Shown here: piece after piece, positions 1 through 5,958 of the stretch
How the letters are laid out: the number at the start of each line of letters is the position of its first letter
Numbering within the stretch: position 1 is the first letter of the stretch
From: Candidatus Krumholzibacteriia bacterium
GTDB taxonomy: Bacteria > Krumholzibacteriota > Krumholzibacteriia > LZORAL124-64-63
NCBI GenBank assembly: GCA_028718575.1
Contig: JAQULN010000037.1
Span: 1 to 12,788, forward strand
Length of the DNA stretch: 12,788 nucleotides
Direction: 5' to 3'
Notes under the pieces: generated by a model
The model's database searches: none
The model's input: the letters and a program-made list of their open reading frames with translations, nothing else
What the model was told of the DNA's origin: nothing
Position numbers and translations under genes: made by a program

Positions 1-16
1 GCCGTATTCGCACCGA

Positions 17-658
17 CTACGCGCGCACCTCGCACCACTGGTAGATCGGGCACGTATCGCAGAGCGGGCGGCGCGCACGGCAAGTCCGGCGGCCGTGATC
101 GATGATCAGGTGGGTGAACAGGCGCCAGTGTTCCCGTGGCACGACCTCGTTGAGCTGCCTCTCGGCAGCGGCGGGTTCGCCGGTGTCGGTCAAGCCTAGC
201 TTCTGCGCGATGCGGCTGACATGGGTGTCGACGACCACACCGTCGGGCCGGTCCCAGATCTCCCCGAGCACGACGTTGGCGGTCTTGCGGCCAACGCCGG
301 GCAGCCGTACCAGCTCGGCGAGCGTCGACGGCACTTTGCCGCCGTGCCGCTCGACGATCGCCTGCGCGGCGCCCTGCAGACTGCGGGCCTTGTTACGGAA
401 GAAACCGGTGGGGCGGACCGCGTCCTCGAGCGCGTCCAGCGGCGCGGCGGCGAAATCCCGCACCGATGGTAACGCGGCGAACAGTCCGGGCGTGACCTGG
501 TTGACGCGCGCGTCGGTGCACTGGGCGGACAAGATGGTGGCAACCAGGAGTTGCCACGGGTCCTGATGGGTCAGACTGCAGCCGCTGTCGGGGAAGACCT
601 CGCGCAGTTTGGCGACGATCTTGCGAGCGCGCTGGCGGCGAGTGCGCAGTGAGAGCAT
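17..658 (-). CDS. nth: Endonuclease III (DNA glycosylase/AP lyase)
   Basis: Base-excision repair enzyme that removes oxidised pyrimidines and cleaves the abasic site. The 213-residue product has the usual length for the family. Visible features are the helix-hairpin-helix LPGVGRKTAN (about 119-128) with catalytic Lys125, the catalytic Asp144 in VVDTHV, and the C-terminal iron-sulfur motif C-x6-C-x2-C-x5-C at Cys193, 200, 203 and 209. The frame stays open to 862, but I chose the ATG at 658: homology to the family begins just after it, and a GAAGGAG site lies at 662-668. The 3-nt spacing of that site is rather tight. The upstream extension is low-complexity and would run antisense through the tRNA promoter. 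No partner gene is visible to the left because the window ends, and I see no clear promoter for it. The identification is secure. Confidence 0.96.
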   Translation of the reverse strand: MLSLRTRRQRARKIVAKLREVFPDSGCSLTHQDPWQLLVATILSAQCTDARVNQVTPGLFAALPSVRDFAAAPLDALEDAVRPTGFFRNKARSLQGAAQAIVERHGGKVPSTLAELVRLPGVGRKTANVVLGEIWDRPDGVVVDTHVSRIAQKLGLTDTGEPAAAERQLNEVVPREHWRLFTHLIIDHGRRTCRARRPLCDTCPIYQWCEVRA

Positions 659-755
659 AGGCTCCTTCGAATCAGATCTGGAACCGGATCCGCGGGGCAT
701 GGTTGAACGCCGTCGCATGGAGGCGCGCCGGGGCCCCGGTCCACCGGTGCTTTGC

Positions 756-784
756 TTGACACCTGTGGGCCCCGGTTGTAGATT
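756..784 (+). promoter_or_regulatory. Sigma70-type promoter for tRNA-Lys
   Basis: TTGACA at 756-761 (a perfect -35 consensus) is followed after 17 nt by TAGATT at 779-784 (four of six matches to TATAAT). The predicted transcription start is near 791, about 78 nt before the mature tRNA. A GGGCCCCGGT decamer fills much of the spacer (767-776) and also occurs at 731-740. The 5' leader can form a 7-bp stem (798-804 with 831-837). Confidence 0.7.
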
Positions 785-868
785 CCGGCCACGCAACGCG
801 GGCCGGACTGCTTGAATCGCCAGGTTAGCGGGCCCGCCGTTCGTGCACAAGGACTCAATCACTACGGT

Positions 869-944
<76 letters not shown>

Positions 945-952
945 ATGTAATC

Positions 953-987
953 AAGGGGTTGCGCGGATGCGGCGCAGCCCCTTTTTT
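953..987 (+). terminator. Intrinsic terminator of tRNA-Lys
   Basis: A 12-bp stem pairs 953-964 (AAGGGGTTGCGC) with 972-983 (GCGCAGCCCCTT), with one G-U pair and a 7-nt loop, and runs into a tract of six T (982-987). It starts 8 nt after the tRNA CCA. The opposite strand lacks a good U tract, so it is only weakly placed to end the propeller gene at 1021. Confidence 0.9.
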
Positions 988-1020
988 CGCCACGGTTCCT
1001 CGTGAATAACCAGCCCTAGT

Positions 1021-2028
1021 TCACTGCGGCCGCAGGTCGGTAATGACCGAGGCGTCGACCCACCAGATGTCGCTCTGGCCGTTGCCGTGGCCTTGGTTGA
1101 TTTGCTGATAGTCGGCATAGGTGAGCCTCCGCGCCGGCGGCTCGGCCGATCGACGCTCGCTCATGAAGAAGAAGTACTTGCCGTCCGGGGAAAGGGACGG
1201 CGAGTAACCGCGCACGCGCGGTAGGTTGATCGGTTCGCCCAGGTTTCTCGGCTCGTGCCAACCGCCGCCTGGCTTCGCGAACACGACGTAGTAGTCGGCC
1301 GGGCTGATGGCGTCCTCGCGGCCGACGACGCCGAGGATCACGAAGCTCTCGTCCGGCGCCACCAAGGCGTTGAAGCGCATGCGGCCGCAGTTGATCTCAT
1401 CAGGAAGCTTTTCCGGCTCCTGGTAGACACCATCGACCAGACGCGAGCGGAAGATGTGCTCTCCCTGGCCGCCCTCGACGCCGCGGGTGAAGTAGATCGT
1501 CCCATCGCGGGTGAGCGAGGGGAAGAACTCGGGGTTGGGGGAGTTGACCGGCGCTCCCAGGTTGCGCGGTGCGCCCCAGCCGGATTCGGTGCGCTCGACG
1601 AACCAGATGTCCTCGTTCGGTTCGCTACCGGAGGTGGTCGGGCGCTTGGAGACGAAGAACAGCCTGGACCCGTCGGGCGCGATCGTGGGCTCCAGATCGA
1701 CGTGTGCGGGATCACCGGAAAACGACGCCGGTTCCGGGGGAAGCCAGCGTCCCTCGGTCCGCCGTACCACCATGATCGTGGAAAAAGCGTAGGCCGGTCC
1801 CATGACGGTGAAGTAGATCTCGTTACCGTCGGGAGTCACGGCCAGGTCGCGCTCGGGCAGTCCGGTCGAAACGACGCCGGGTCCGAATAGCTCGGGAGTG
1901 CGGCCGGGCGGTTTCTGGCCCAGATAATCGCCGGCCGGCAAAGGTTGTGCCCCGGCACTGTTCGAACCGATGAGAAGACCGACGAGGAGAGTTGGCAAAG
2001 CGCGATATGCGCGGCGGCATTTGGGCAT
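1021..2028 (-). CDS. Exported PD40 (WD40-like) beta-propeller protein, TolB-like
   Basis: Predicted 335-residue exported beta-propeller. An N-terminal signal peptide is visible (basic MPKCRRAYR, hydrophobic LPTLLVGLLIG, likely cleavage after the AGA near residue 27). At least five PD40-type blades follow, seen as recurring [TSA]PDG/RDG-x-x(F/Y)(F/V) motifs: TPDGNEIYFT (65-74), APDGSRLFFVS (117-127), TRDGTIYFTR (173-182), APDESFVILG (224-233) and SPDGKYFFFMS (280-290). A second repeat, W-x-x-P-R-N-L-G-x-P, occurs at 151-160 and 257-266. Such proteins usually act in the periplasm or on the surface as binding scaffolds; the ligand here is unknown, and it is not the Tol-Pal TolB itself. The frame opens upstream at 2076, but the ATG at 2028 has a GGAG site 6 nt before it and directly begins the signal peptide. 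It is a single gene divergent from the receiver gene. Confidence 0.85.
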   Translation of the reverse strand: MPKCRRAYRALPTLLVGLLIGSNSAGAQPLPAGDYLGQKPPGRTPELFGPGVVSTGLPERDLAVTPDGNEIYFTVMGPAYAFSTIMVVRRTEGRWLPPEPASFSGDPAHVDLEPTIAPDGSRLFFVSKRPTTSGSEPNEDIWFVERTESGWGAPRNLGAPVNSPNPEFFPSLTRDGTIYFTRGVEGGQGEHIFRSRLVDGVYQEPEKLPDEINCGRMRFNALVAPDESFVILGVVGREDAISPADYYVVFAKPGGGWHEPRNLGEPINLPRVRGYSPSLSPDGKYFFFMSERRSAEPPARRLTYADYQQINQGHGNGQSDIWWVDASVITDLRPQ

Positions 2029-2099
2029 GACATTCTCCGTGTGCGTCAAGTCAACAGCACCTGCTTTGATAGGCACCGATCAGGCCAGGTGCTCGCGGG

Positions 2100-2129
2100 G
2101 TTCTACCACTGACGGTTGTCCAGTGTCAA
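2100..2129 (-). promoter_or_regulatory. Promoter of the propeller gene
   Basis: Read on the minus strand, TTGACA (2129-2124) is followed after 18 nt by TAGAAC (2105-2100; four of six matches to the -10 consensus). The predicted start is near 2093, giving a leader of about 65 nt to the ATG at 2028. Confidence 0.5.
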
Positions 2130-2232
2130 ATCGGAAAACGGGAACTCGGACGCTCAGTGTTCGCAGTGGCTGGCGACGTAGCAACAACAGGCCCCGGCTA
2201 TCACCCCCTGAAGATAGATTGCTCGTCGCGCG

Positions 2233-2255
2233 AATAATCCGGGTTAGTTACTAAC
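2233..2255 (+). promoter_or_regulatory. -10-like box with overlapping palindromic operator candidate
   Basis: AATAAT (2233-2238) resembles a -10 element. It is followed by GTTAGT-T-ACTAAC (2243-2255), a perfect 6-bp inverted repeat around one base. A start site for rightward transcription would fall inside the palindrome. No matching -35 is present, so any such promoter would need an activator or an alternative sigma factor. The role is inferred from position only. Confidence 0.3.
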
Positions 2256-2294
2256 GCCCACCGTAGCCATCTTGCCTCTTAGATACACCTGGAT

Positions 2295-2376
2295 CGGTCA
2301 CGAAAGACCGTGGTGAAGCAGGGGAGAATTCTTGGCGGTACGCGGGCTCGCCAGGCTCGGCGAGCACAGCGTACTG
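2295..2376 (+). promoter_or_regulatory. Structured leader: two stem-loops upstream of the receiver gene
   Basis: The first hairpin is CGGTC-ACGAAA-GACCG (2295-2310). The second is longer: an outer stem of 8 pairs (2336-2343 with 2369-2376, one G-U), an internal loop of GG opposite ACA, and an inner perfect 7-bp stem GCTCGCC/GGCGAGC (2346-2352 with 2359-2365) closing a 6-nt loop. No U tract follows. I do not recognise it as a known riboswitch; it could equally be a DNA-level element. Confidence 0.35.
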
Positions 2377-2465
2377 GTTGGGCATTTGGTGGATGTCGCG
2401 TGGTGATTCGCCCAAATAGCCGCAACCAGCCGCCGTCGTAAGCGGCACAGCGCGCGGGATCGAGC

Positions 2466-2873
2466 ATGGCGACGATTCTGGTTGTCGACGACAACGCAAA
2501 GGTTCGCGAGTTCCTCGTCGAATCGCTGACACACTCCGGTCATCAAGTCGTGACGACCGGCCATGGGCGTGAAGCAGTAGAACTGGTTAGAACGCACTCG
2601 GCCCAGCTTGTGATCACCGAAATCATCATGCCGGAAAAAGACGGAATCGAGGTGATCCACGAACTGCGGCAGGTCTTTCCGAACCTGAAGGTGATTGCCA
2701 TCAGCGGCGGTGGTCGGAGCGATCCGGCGAACTACTTACGTTCGGCGCTTTTACTTGGCGCCGACCGCGTGCTCGCGAAGCCGTTTGGCAACTCGGAACT
2801 GTGTGCAATGGTCGATCAATTGTTGGCCGAAGCAGAGATGCAACGATCAGTCCGGAAATCGCGCGAAGCCTGA
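2466..2873 (+). CDS. Stand-alone receiver-domain protein with Asp-to-Glu phosphoacceptor
   Basis: A 135-residue CheY-like protein consisting of one receiver domain (about 3-120) and a short basic tail. The acidic pocket Asp8-Asp9, the switch Ser80 (VIAISGGG) and Lys105 (LAKPF) are all present. The phosphoacceptor position, however, reads ITEIIMPEKDG, with Glu52 where the family has Asp (compare ITDIIMPEKDG-type receivers). The GAA codon is at 2619-2621. In other receivers this change blocks phosphorylation and sometimes mimics it, so this protein may be always on or phosphate-independent; that is inference. There is no DNA-binding or enzymatic output domain. The ATG at 2466 has only a weak GGGA site upstream, but the fold starts right there. 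A long structured leader precedes it. The next gene starts 178 bp downstream with its own strong ribosome site. Confidence 0.9.
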   Translation: MATILVVDDNAKVREFLVESLTHSGHQVVTTGHGREAVELVRTHSAQLVITEIIMPEKDGIEVIHELRQVFPNLKVIAISGGGRSDPANYLRSALLLGADRVLAKPFGNSELCAMVDQLLAEAEMQRSVRKSREA

Positions 2874-3051
2874 GCAAGGCGCCCCAGACACCGTTTTCCT
2901 CCTTGTTTCAATCCGTTCTCCGCGTCTACACTCCTGCATGTCTGGTGGCTATCCTGTCCTGGACGGTTGCCACGGATGCTCCTCGCCAATAGCTTCGCGC
3001 GGCGTCCAGGCCGGGTGGCGGATATGACTCGCCCCGTCGAAAGGAGCCGTT

Positions 3052-3348
3052 ATGCGAGGCACCGTCCTGATTCTCGCGGCATTCTTGCTGGTCGTGAGCG
3101 TGTGCGGCGGCTGCGCGAAACTGCCAGCGCAGACCCCCGAAGAAGGCGCGCTGACGTTCGCCGCTGCCGACCTGCAGGACGCGATCCCACTGTCCTTCGG
3201 CGACCTCATCGCCGTCACGACCAACGAGACGTTTCCCGGATGGGCGCAGCTCTGGTTCCAAAAAGAGGACAAGAGCGTCGTCGCCGTCTATGTCCAGTAC
3301 TCGCAACGACGGCTCGCCCTGCGGGCTCTTTCGATTCCGAGGTCGTGA
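3052..3348 (+). CDS. Small exported lipoprotein-like protein
   Basis: Predicted 98-residue protein of unknown function. The N-terminus has a basic start, a hydrophobic stretch (about 5-17) and then VCGGCAK, with Cys21 as the likely lipidated residue. The lipobox is not ideal (Cys at -3), so a plain signal peptide is possible. The mature part is acidic (TPEEGALTFAAADLQDAI), then has Trp64 and Trp68 in GWAQLWFQKED, and ends in beta-like segments (SVVAVYVQYS, ALSIPRS). AAAGGAG lies 5 nt before the ATG and fixes the start. The end looks natural, although another frame stays open across the stop. The next gene follows after 52 bp, so the two are probably co-transcribed. Confidence 0.7.
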   Translation: MRGTVLILAAFLLVVSVCGGCAKLPAQTPEEGALTFAAADLQDAIPLSFGDLIAVTTNETFPGWAQLWFQKEDKSVVAVYVQYSQRRLALRALSIPRS

Positions 3349-3400
3349 CCCGGCTGCGCGGTCACCTGGTCGCCGTCAAGGCAACGAGGAGTGTGTCCTG

Positions 3401-3628
3401 ATGATCGACAAGCTCGTGAGTCTGGTCTGCCGGGTCTTCTTCGTCCTGGCTTTTATCGTACTGATCCTGGGTATCGTCGAAAAAATCGCGAATCTCAACG
3501 GCTACACCCTGACCCGCGTTTACCAACCCGAACGTCTACTCGAGATCTCGATCAGTTTGGCGGTGCTGGTCATGGTTTTACTGCTGCGGCAGATTCGCGA
3601 CGCCGTGCGCAGCGGCGGCCGCGCCTGA
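3401..3628 (+). CDS. Small two-helix membrane protein
   Basis: Predicted 75-residue inner-membrane protein of unknown function. It has two hydrophobic helices (about 8-28, VFFVLAFIVLILGIV; and about 47-63, LEISISLAVLVMVLLL), a polar loop with YQPERLL between them, and a basic tail (RQIRDAVRSGGRA). The frame is open further upstream (from 3290), but the ATG at 3401 has GAGGAG 9 nt before it and begins the membrane protein proper. It sits 52 bp after the lipoprotein-like gene, suggesting a two-gene envelope operon. The TGA stop lies in the loop of a perfect 12-bp hairpin. Confidence 0.75.
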   Translation: MIDKLVSLVCRVFFVLAFIVLILGIVEKIANLNGYTLTRVYQPERLLEISISLAVLVMVLLLRQIRDAVRSGGRA

Positions 3629-3640
3629 GGCGCGGCCGCC
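3614..3640 (+). terminator. Perfect 12-bp GC hairpin with the TGA stop as its loop
   Basis: GGCGGCCGCGCC (3614-3625) and GGCGCGGCCGCC (3629-3640) are exact reverse complements, and the 3-nt loop is the stop codon of the small membrane protein gene. No T tract follows, so it is not a canonical intrinsic terminator. It could protect the mRNA 3' end or assist termination. A second small stem, CAGCC/GGCTG, follows at 3648-3661. Confidence 0.45.
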
Positions 3641-3682
3641 CTCAAATCAGCCGTGCGGCTGGGCAGGCGTGGAGCGGTCCTG

Positions 3683-3848
3683 GCTAGCGTCCTGAGTCGG
3701 AAATACGTTGCCTTTTCGCCGGCCCTCCCGACGCCCGCCCGCGTTGCTCCGCCTCGGCGTAGCTGGGCTACGCTCTCGTCGTCGCGCCTTGCCGGGCGCC
3801 GGGATGACTCGCCGAAAAGGCAACGTATTTCCGACTCAGGACACTAGC
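3683..3848. repeat. Nested palindromic, MITE-like element
   Basis: The two 36-nt arms (3683-3718 and 3813-3848) are reverse complements with one mismatch (C3688 against A3843). Inside them, TCCCGACGCCCG (3726-3737) pairs with 3793-3804 at 11 of 12 positions, and at the centre GCGTAGC (3757-3763) pairs perfectly with 3767-3773 around a TGG loop. CTAG flanks both sides in direct orientation (3684-3687 and 3844-3847), consistent with a 4-bp target duplication around 3688-3843. There is no open frame of note and no transposase. It lies between convergent genes, and the right CTAG supplies the TAG stop of the DUF4097 gene. It could be a MITE, a REP-like repeat, or a two-way terminator. Confidence 0.75.
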
Positions 3849-4761
3849 GCCGTTCGATGCGCACGTTGCCGCTGAAGGCATCCACTTTGATCAGCGCGCC
3901 GCCGTCGCCCTCGGTGTGGTTGAGTTCCTGGCCCGGGACATAGCGGGACGTGCGCGCGGGCTGCTGGCCGAAGACATCGGCGATACGGCCAGAGAAGGTC
4001 GACACGCGGAACCGTGCGTCGATCTTGCCCGCCAGCTCGAGTTTCACGTCGCCGCTGTGCGTCGCGAGTTCCCATTCCGCTTTGCGGGCGATCGGGCCCT
4101 TGACGACGACGTTGCCGGAGATCGTTTCGCACGAGAGCGTGGCGAGGTTCTTGCCCGCCGTCACGTCGATGCCGCCGCTGATCGAGTTGCAGGAAAACTC
4201 CCGCGCCTCGCCCGCAGCGTCGATCGCGCCGGAAATGGTGCGCAGGACGATCTTGGCGCTCTCGGCAACCACATCGAGACCGCCGCTGATCGACTCGGCC
4301 CGTAGCGACGCCGGTTTGCCGCGCACTTTCACCTCGCCGCTGACGGTGTTGATCTCGACGGCGCCTTCGACGTTATCGAGCGTAACGTCGGCCGAAACCG
4401 ACCTGATCTCAAGCCGGCTGCCTGCCGGCACTTGAATCTCGAGCCGGCTGCCGTCGACGTTGCCTCGCATCCGCTTGGGGTACTTCACCTCGATCGCCAG
4501 GCGGTCGGCGTCGCCTTCCACCTGCAATCCCTCCGCTTGCTCGTCGAGTGCGCCGGTGATCTTGACTTCGTTGCGGTTCCAGCCGGTCACCGTCACCGAA
4601 CCCGCGAGATTGTCGATCGTGATGATGGCATCTTTGTTCACTTTGTGGGTCCGGTCGATCGTCTCGCCGGCCGGCGCCGGCTGGCAGAGACCCAGGACCG
4701 CGGCCAGCGCGAGGATCAACGCCGAACTGGCCGGGCTGACACGACGTGCGCAGGAATTCAT
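3844..4761 (-). CDS. Exported DUF4097 beta-repeat protein
   Basis: Predicted 305-residue secreted or periplasmic protein of the DUF4097 (putative adhesin) family. A signal peptide (about 1-31, hydrophobic ALILALAAVLGL) precedes a repeat domain in which a [TS]-[IVF]-S-G motif recurs with Ser at 141, 159, 177, 195, 215, 236, 257 and 297. A degenerate copy at 123 starts the series. The spacing is 18 residues for the first turns, then 20-21, which suggests a beta-solenoid. No catalytic residues are evident. The ATG at 4761 has GGAGG 6 nt before it; the longer open frame upstream is rejected because it overlaps the anti-sigma gene. It is the last gene of the sigma operon, 25 bp after the anti-sigma gene. 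DUF4097 genes are often found beside ECF sigma/anti-sigma pairs, so a role in the same envelope response is likely. The stop lies in the arm of the palindromic element. Confidence 0.88.
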   Translation of the reverse strand: MNSCARRVSPASSALILALAAVLGLCQPAPAGETIDRTHKVNKDAIITIDNLAGSVTVTGWNRNEVKITGALDEQAEGLQVEGDADRLAIEVKYPKRMRGNVDGSRLEIQVPAGSRLEIRSVSADVTLDNVEGAVEINTVSGEVKVRGKPASLRAESISGGLDVVAESAKIVLRTISGAIDAAGEAREFSCNSISGGIDVTAGKNLATLSCETISGNVVVKGPIARKAEWELATHSGDVKLELAGKIDARFRVSTFSGRIADVFGQQPARTSRYVPGQELNHTEGDGGALIKVDAFSGNVRIERR

Positions 4762-4786
4762 GAGCAACCTCCGGTTGAAATCACGG

Positions 4787-5353
4787 TCAAAGGATTCTGA
4801 TAGCCTGGCCGGCGAGACCTCGCGTCTGGCAGACCGCACGCCGCAGGCGCGTCGCGAGCCATTGGCTGGCCGACGAGCCGTCTTCAGCCTGGACCAGGGC
4901 TTGGCGCAACTCAGCGATACTGCGATCGAGTTCCTGCAGGCCGGCCTGCAACTCGTTGCACGCGGATGCCGCCAGGCCTTCGCACTGGTTATCCAGCACA
5001 ACCTGGATATCGGCGCGAACCGCCGCGTAGCTGTCTGCAAGGGAATCACGGGCCAGTGTGTCGGTGTCTCCGCCTGCCGGCGTTCGCTGCGTGCCGAGGA
5101 CCAGGACGACCGCAGCGGCCGCCGCGGCGAGGCTGGCCGTCGCCCAGAGCGCGCGACGAGTCGGCAGTTTCCTGCGCGCGGTTCCCGGTGCTTTCTCTGC
5201 GAAGGTCTGGGCGGACTGTGCCGGCGCGGCGGCGCGGTGTTGGGGCTGCCGCGCAGCGAGTTGCGCGCGAATGGCCGGCCACAGGTCCCGGCGCGGGGGC
5301 ACGCCGCGCCGCAAAGCCGCCAGCGCATCGCGCAACGGATCTCCGGTGGTCAT
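4787..5353 (-). CDS. Membrane anti-sigma-like protein without zinc finger
   Basis: Predicted 188-residue single-pass membrane protein, probably the anti-sigma factor of the ECF sigma encoded just upstream. The cytosolic N-terminus (1-68) holds PPRRDLWPAIRAQL (19-32), a motif common in ECF-linked anti-sigma proteins. A transmembrane helix follows (about 69-87), then an outside domain rich in charged helices (about 100-176) with Cys124, Cys132 and Cys174. The HxxxCxxC zinc-binding motif of classical ZAS anti-sigma factors is absent. The three cysteines outside the membrane could form a redox- or metal-responsive site, but this is speculation. The start codon overlaps the sigma stop (ATGA, 5350-5353), and GGAGG lies 7 nt before it, which implies translational coupling. 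The function rests on gene order plus topology rather than on a recognised domain. Confidence 0.75.
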   Translation of the reverse strand: MTTGDPLRDALAALRRGVPPRRDLWPAIRAQLAARQPQHRAAAPAQSAQTFAEKAPGTARRKLPTRRALWATASLAAAAAAVVLVLGTQRTPAGGDTDTLARDSLADSYAAVRADIQVVLDNQCEGLAASACNELQAGLQELDRSIAELRQALVQAEDGSSASQWLATRLRRAVCQTRGLAGQAIRIL

Positions 5354-5919
5354 CGCAATACCTCCCTGAGTCGGCGGCGGGCCCGGAACAACTGGGTTTT
5401 AACCGTTCCTTCGGCGACCCGCAGCAGCCTAGAGACCTCGCGGACGGAGTAACCTTCCACCTCATGCAGCACGAAGATCACTCGGGCGCCGTCCGGCAGC
5501 GCCGCAATGGCGCGTTCGAGATCGAGACGGTCGCCGTCGCGGTTGTCCAGCCCGGCGCCGAGCGCGGCCAGGGACGGCAGTTCCGCGAGCGGGTCCGTCG
5601 TGAGTTCGCGCCGCGCGCGCCGCGCGCGCGCCCGCTGCCAGTCCAGCACCAGATTGACCGCCAACCGGTGCAACCAGGTGCCGAGGCCGCTCTGGCCGCG
5701 AAACCCGGGCAGATGGCGCCAGGCCTGCACGAAAGCCGCCTGGACAAGCTGCTCCGCCTGGTCCGGATCGCCGCACAGTCGCAGGCACAGCGCGTGGATG
5801 CGGTCGACGTGCCGCCGGTAGATCTGCTCGAACGCGTCCTGGTCGCCGCGGCTGGCCGCCGCCACCAGGTCGGTTTCGCGCAAGTCCGGTTCCAGGCTTG
5901 GCATCGCTGCGGGCTTCAT
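5350..5919 (-). CDS. ECF RNA polymerase sigma factor
   Basis: Predicted 189-residue group IV sigma factor. Region 2 spans about 17-98 (DLVAAASRGDQDAFEQIY, then QAEQLVQAAFVQAWR and LGTWLHRLAVNLVLDWQR). Region 4 spans about 137-188, with a helix-turn-helix in GYSVREVSRLLRVAEGTVKTQLFRARRRL. The interval between the two is a short variable linker, with no region 3. The frame is open to 6048. I chose the ATG at 5919 because AAGGA lies 6 nt upstream; the ATG at 5949 has its purine stretch only 1 nt away. It heads an operon with the membrane anti-sigma-like gene (4-bp overlap) and the DUF4097 gene. The target promoters are unknown. The 5' leader holds a 12-bp inverted repeat that may influence expression. 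Confidence 0.94.
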   Translation of the reverse strand: MKPAAMPSLEPDLRETDLVAAASRGDQDAFEQIYRRHVDRIHALCLRLCGDPDQAEQLVQAAFVQAWRHLPGFRGQSGLGTWLHRLAVNLVLDWQRARARRARRELTTDPLAELPSLAALGAGLDNRDGDRLDLERAIAALPDGARVIFVLHEVEGYSVREVSRLLRVAEGTVKTQLFRARRRLREVLR

Positions 5920-5958
5920 CGTCCATCCTTGCGGCTGGTGTGCGATCATGTCCTTAGA

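Larger units (their letters stand above)
2029..2465. other. Divergent intergenic region (437 bp)
   Basis: I see no convincing gene in it. It holds a promoter reading leftward to the propeller gene (2100-2129), an AATAAT box followed by a perfect 13-bp palindrome (2233-2255), and then about 210 bp with two clear stem-loops before the receiver gene. An open frame of 93 codons on the minus strand (2251-2532) overlaps the start of the receiver gene and looks like a chance frame. Confidence 0.6.

Noticed and set aside
659..862. N-terminal extension of endonuclease III to 862
   Set aside because: Not homologous to the family, low complexity, and antisense to the tRNA promoter. The ATG at 658 has its own ribosome site.
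2291..2376. c-di-GMP (GEMM-type) riboswitch upstream of the receiver gene
   Set aside because: A GAAA-containing hairpin is present, but the conserved GEMM core sequences are missing.
2251..2532. 93-codon minus-strand open frame across the divergent region
   Set aside because: Overlaps the start of the receiver gene and has no motif or convincing ribosome site.
2903..2932. TTGTTT-N18-TACACT as a promoter for the 3052 gene
   Set aside because: Only three of six and four of six consensus matches; too weak to list.
3300..3400. Possible frameshift at the end of the lipoprotein-like gene
   Set aside because: Another frame reads plausibly past 3300, but the in-frame end (ALSIPRS) also looks like a natural beta-strand terminus, so I have no evidence of a break.
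2967..3401. 144-codon open frame overlapping the lipoprotein-like gene
   Set aside because: Arg-rich shadow frame. The gene at 3052 has a strong ribosome site and a signal sequence.
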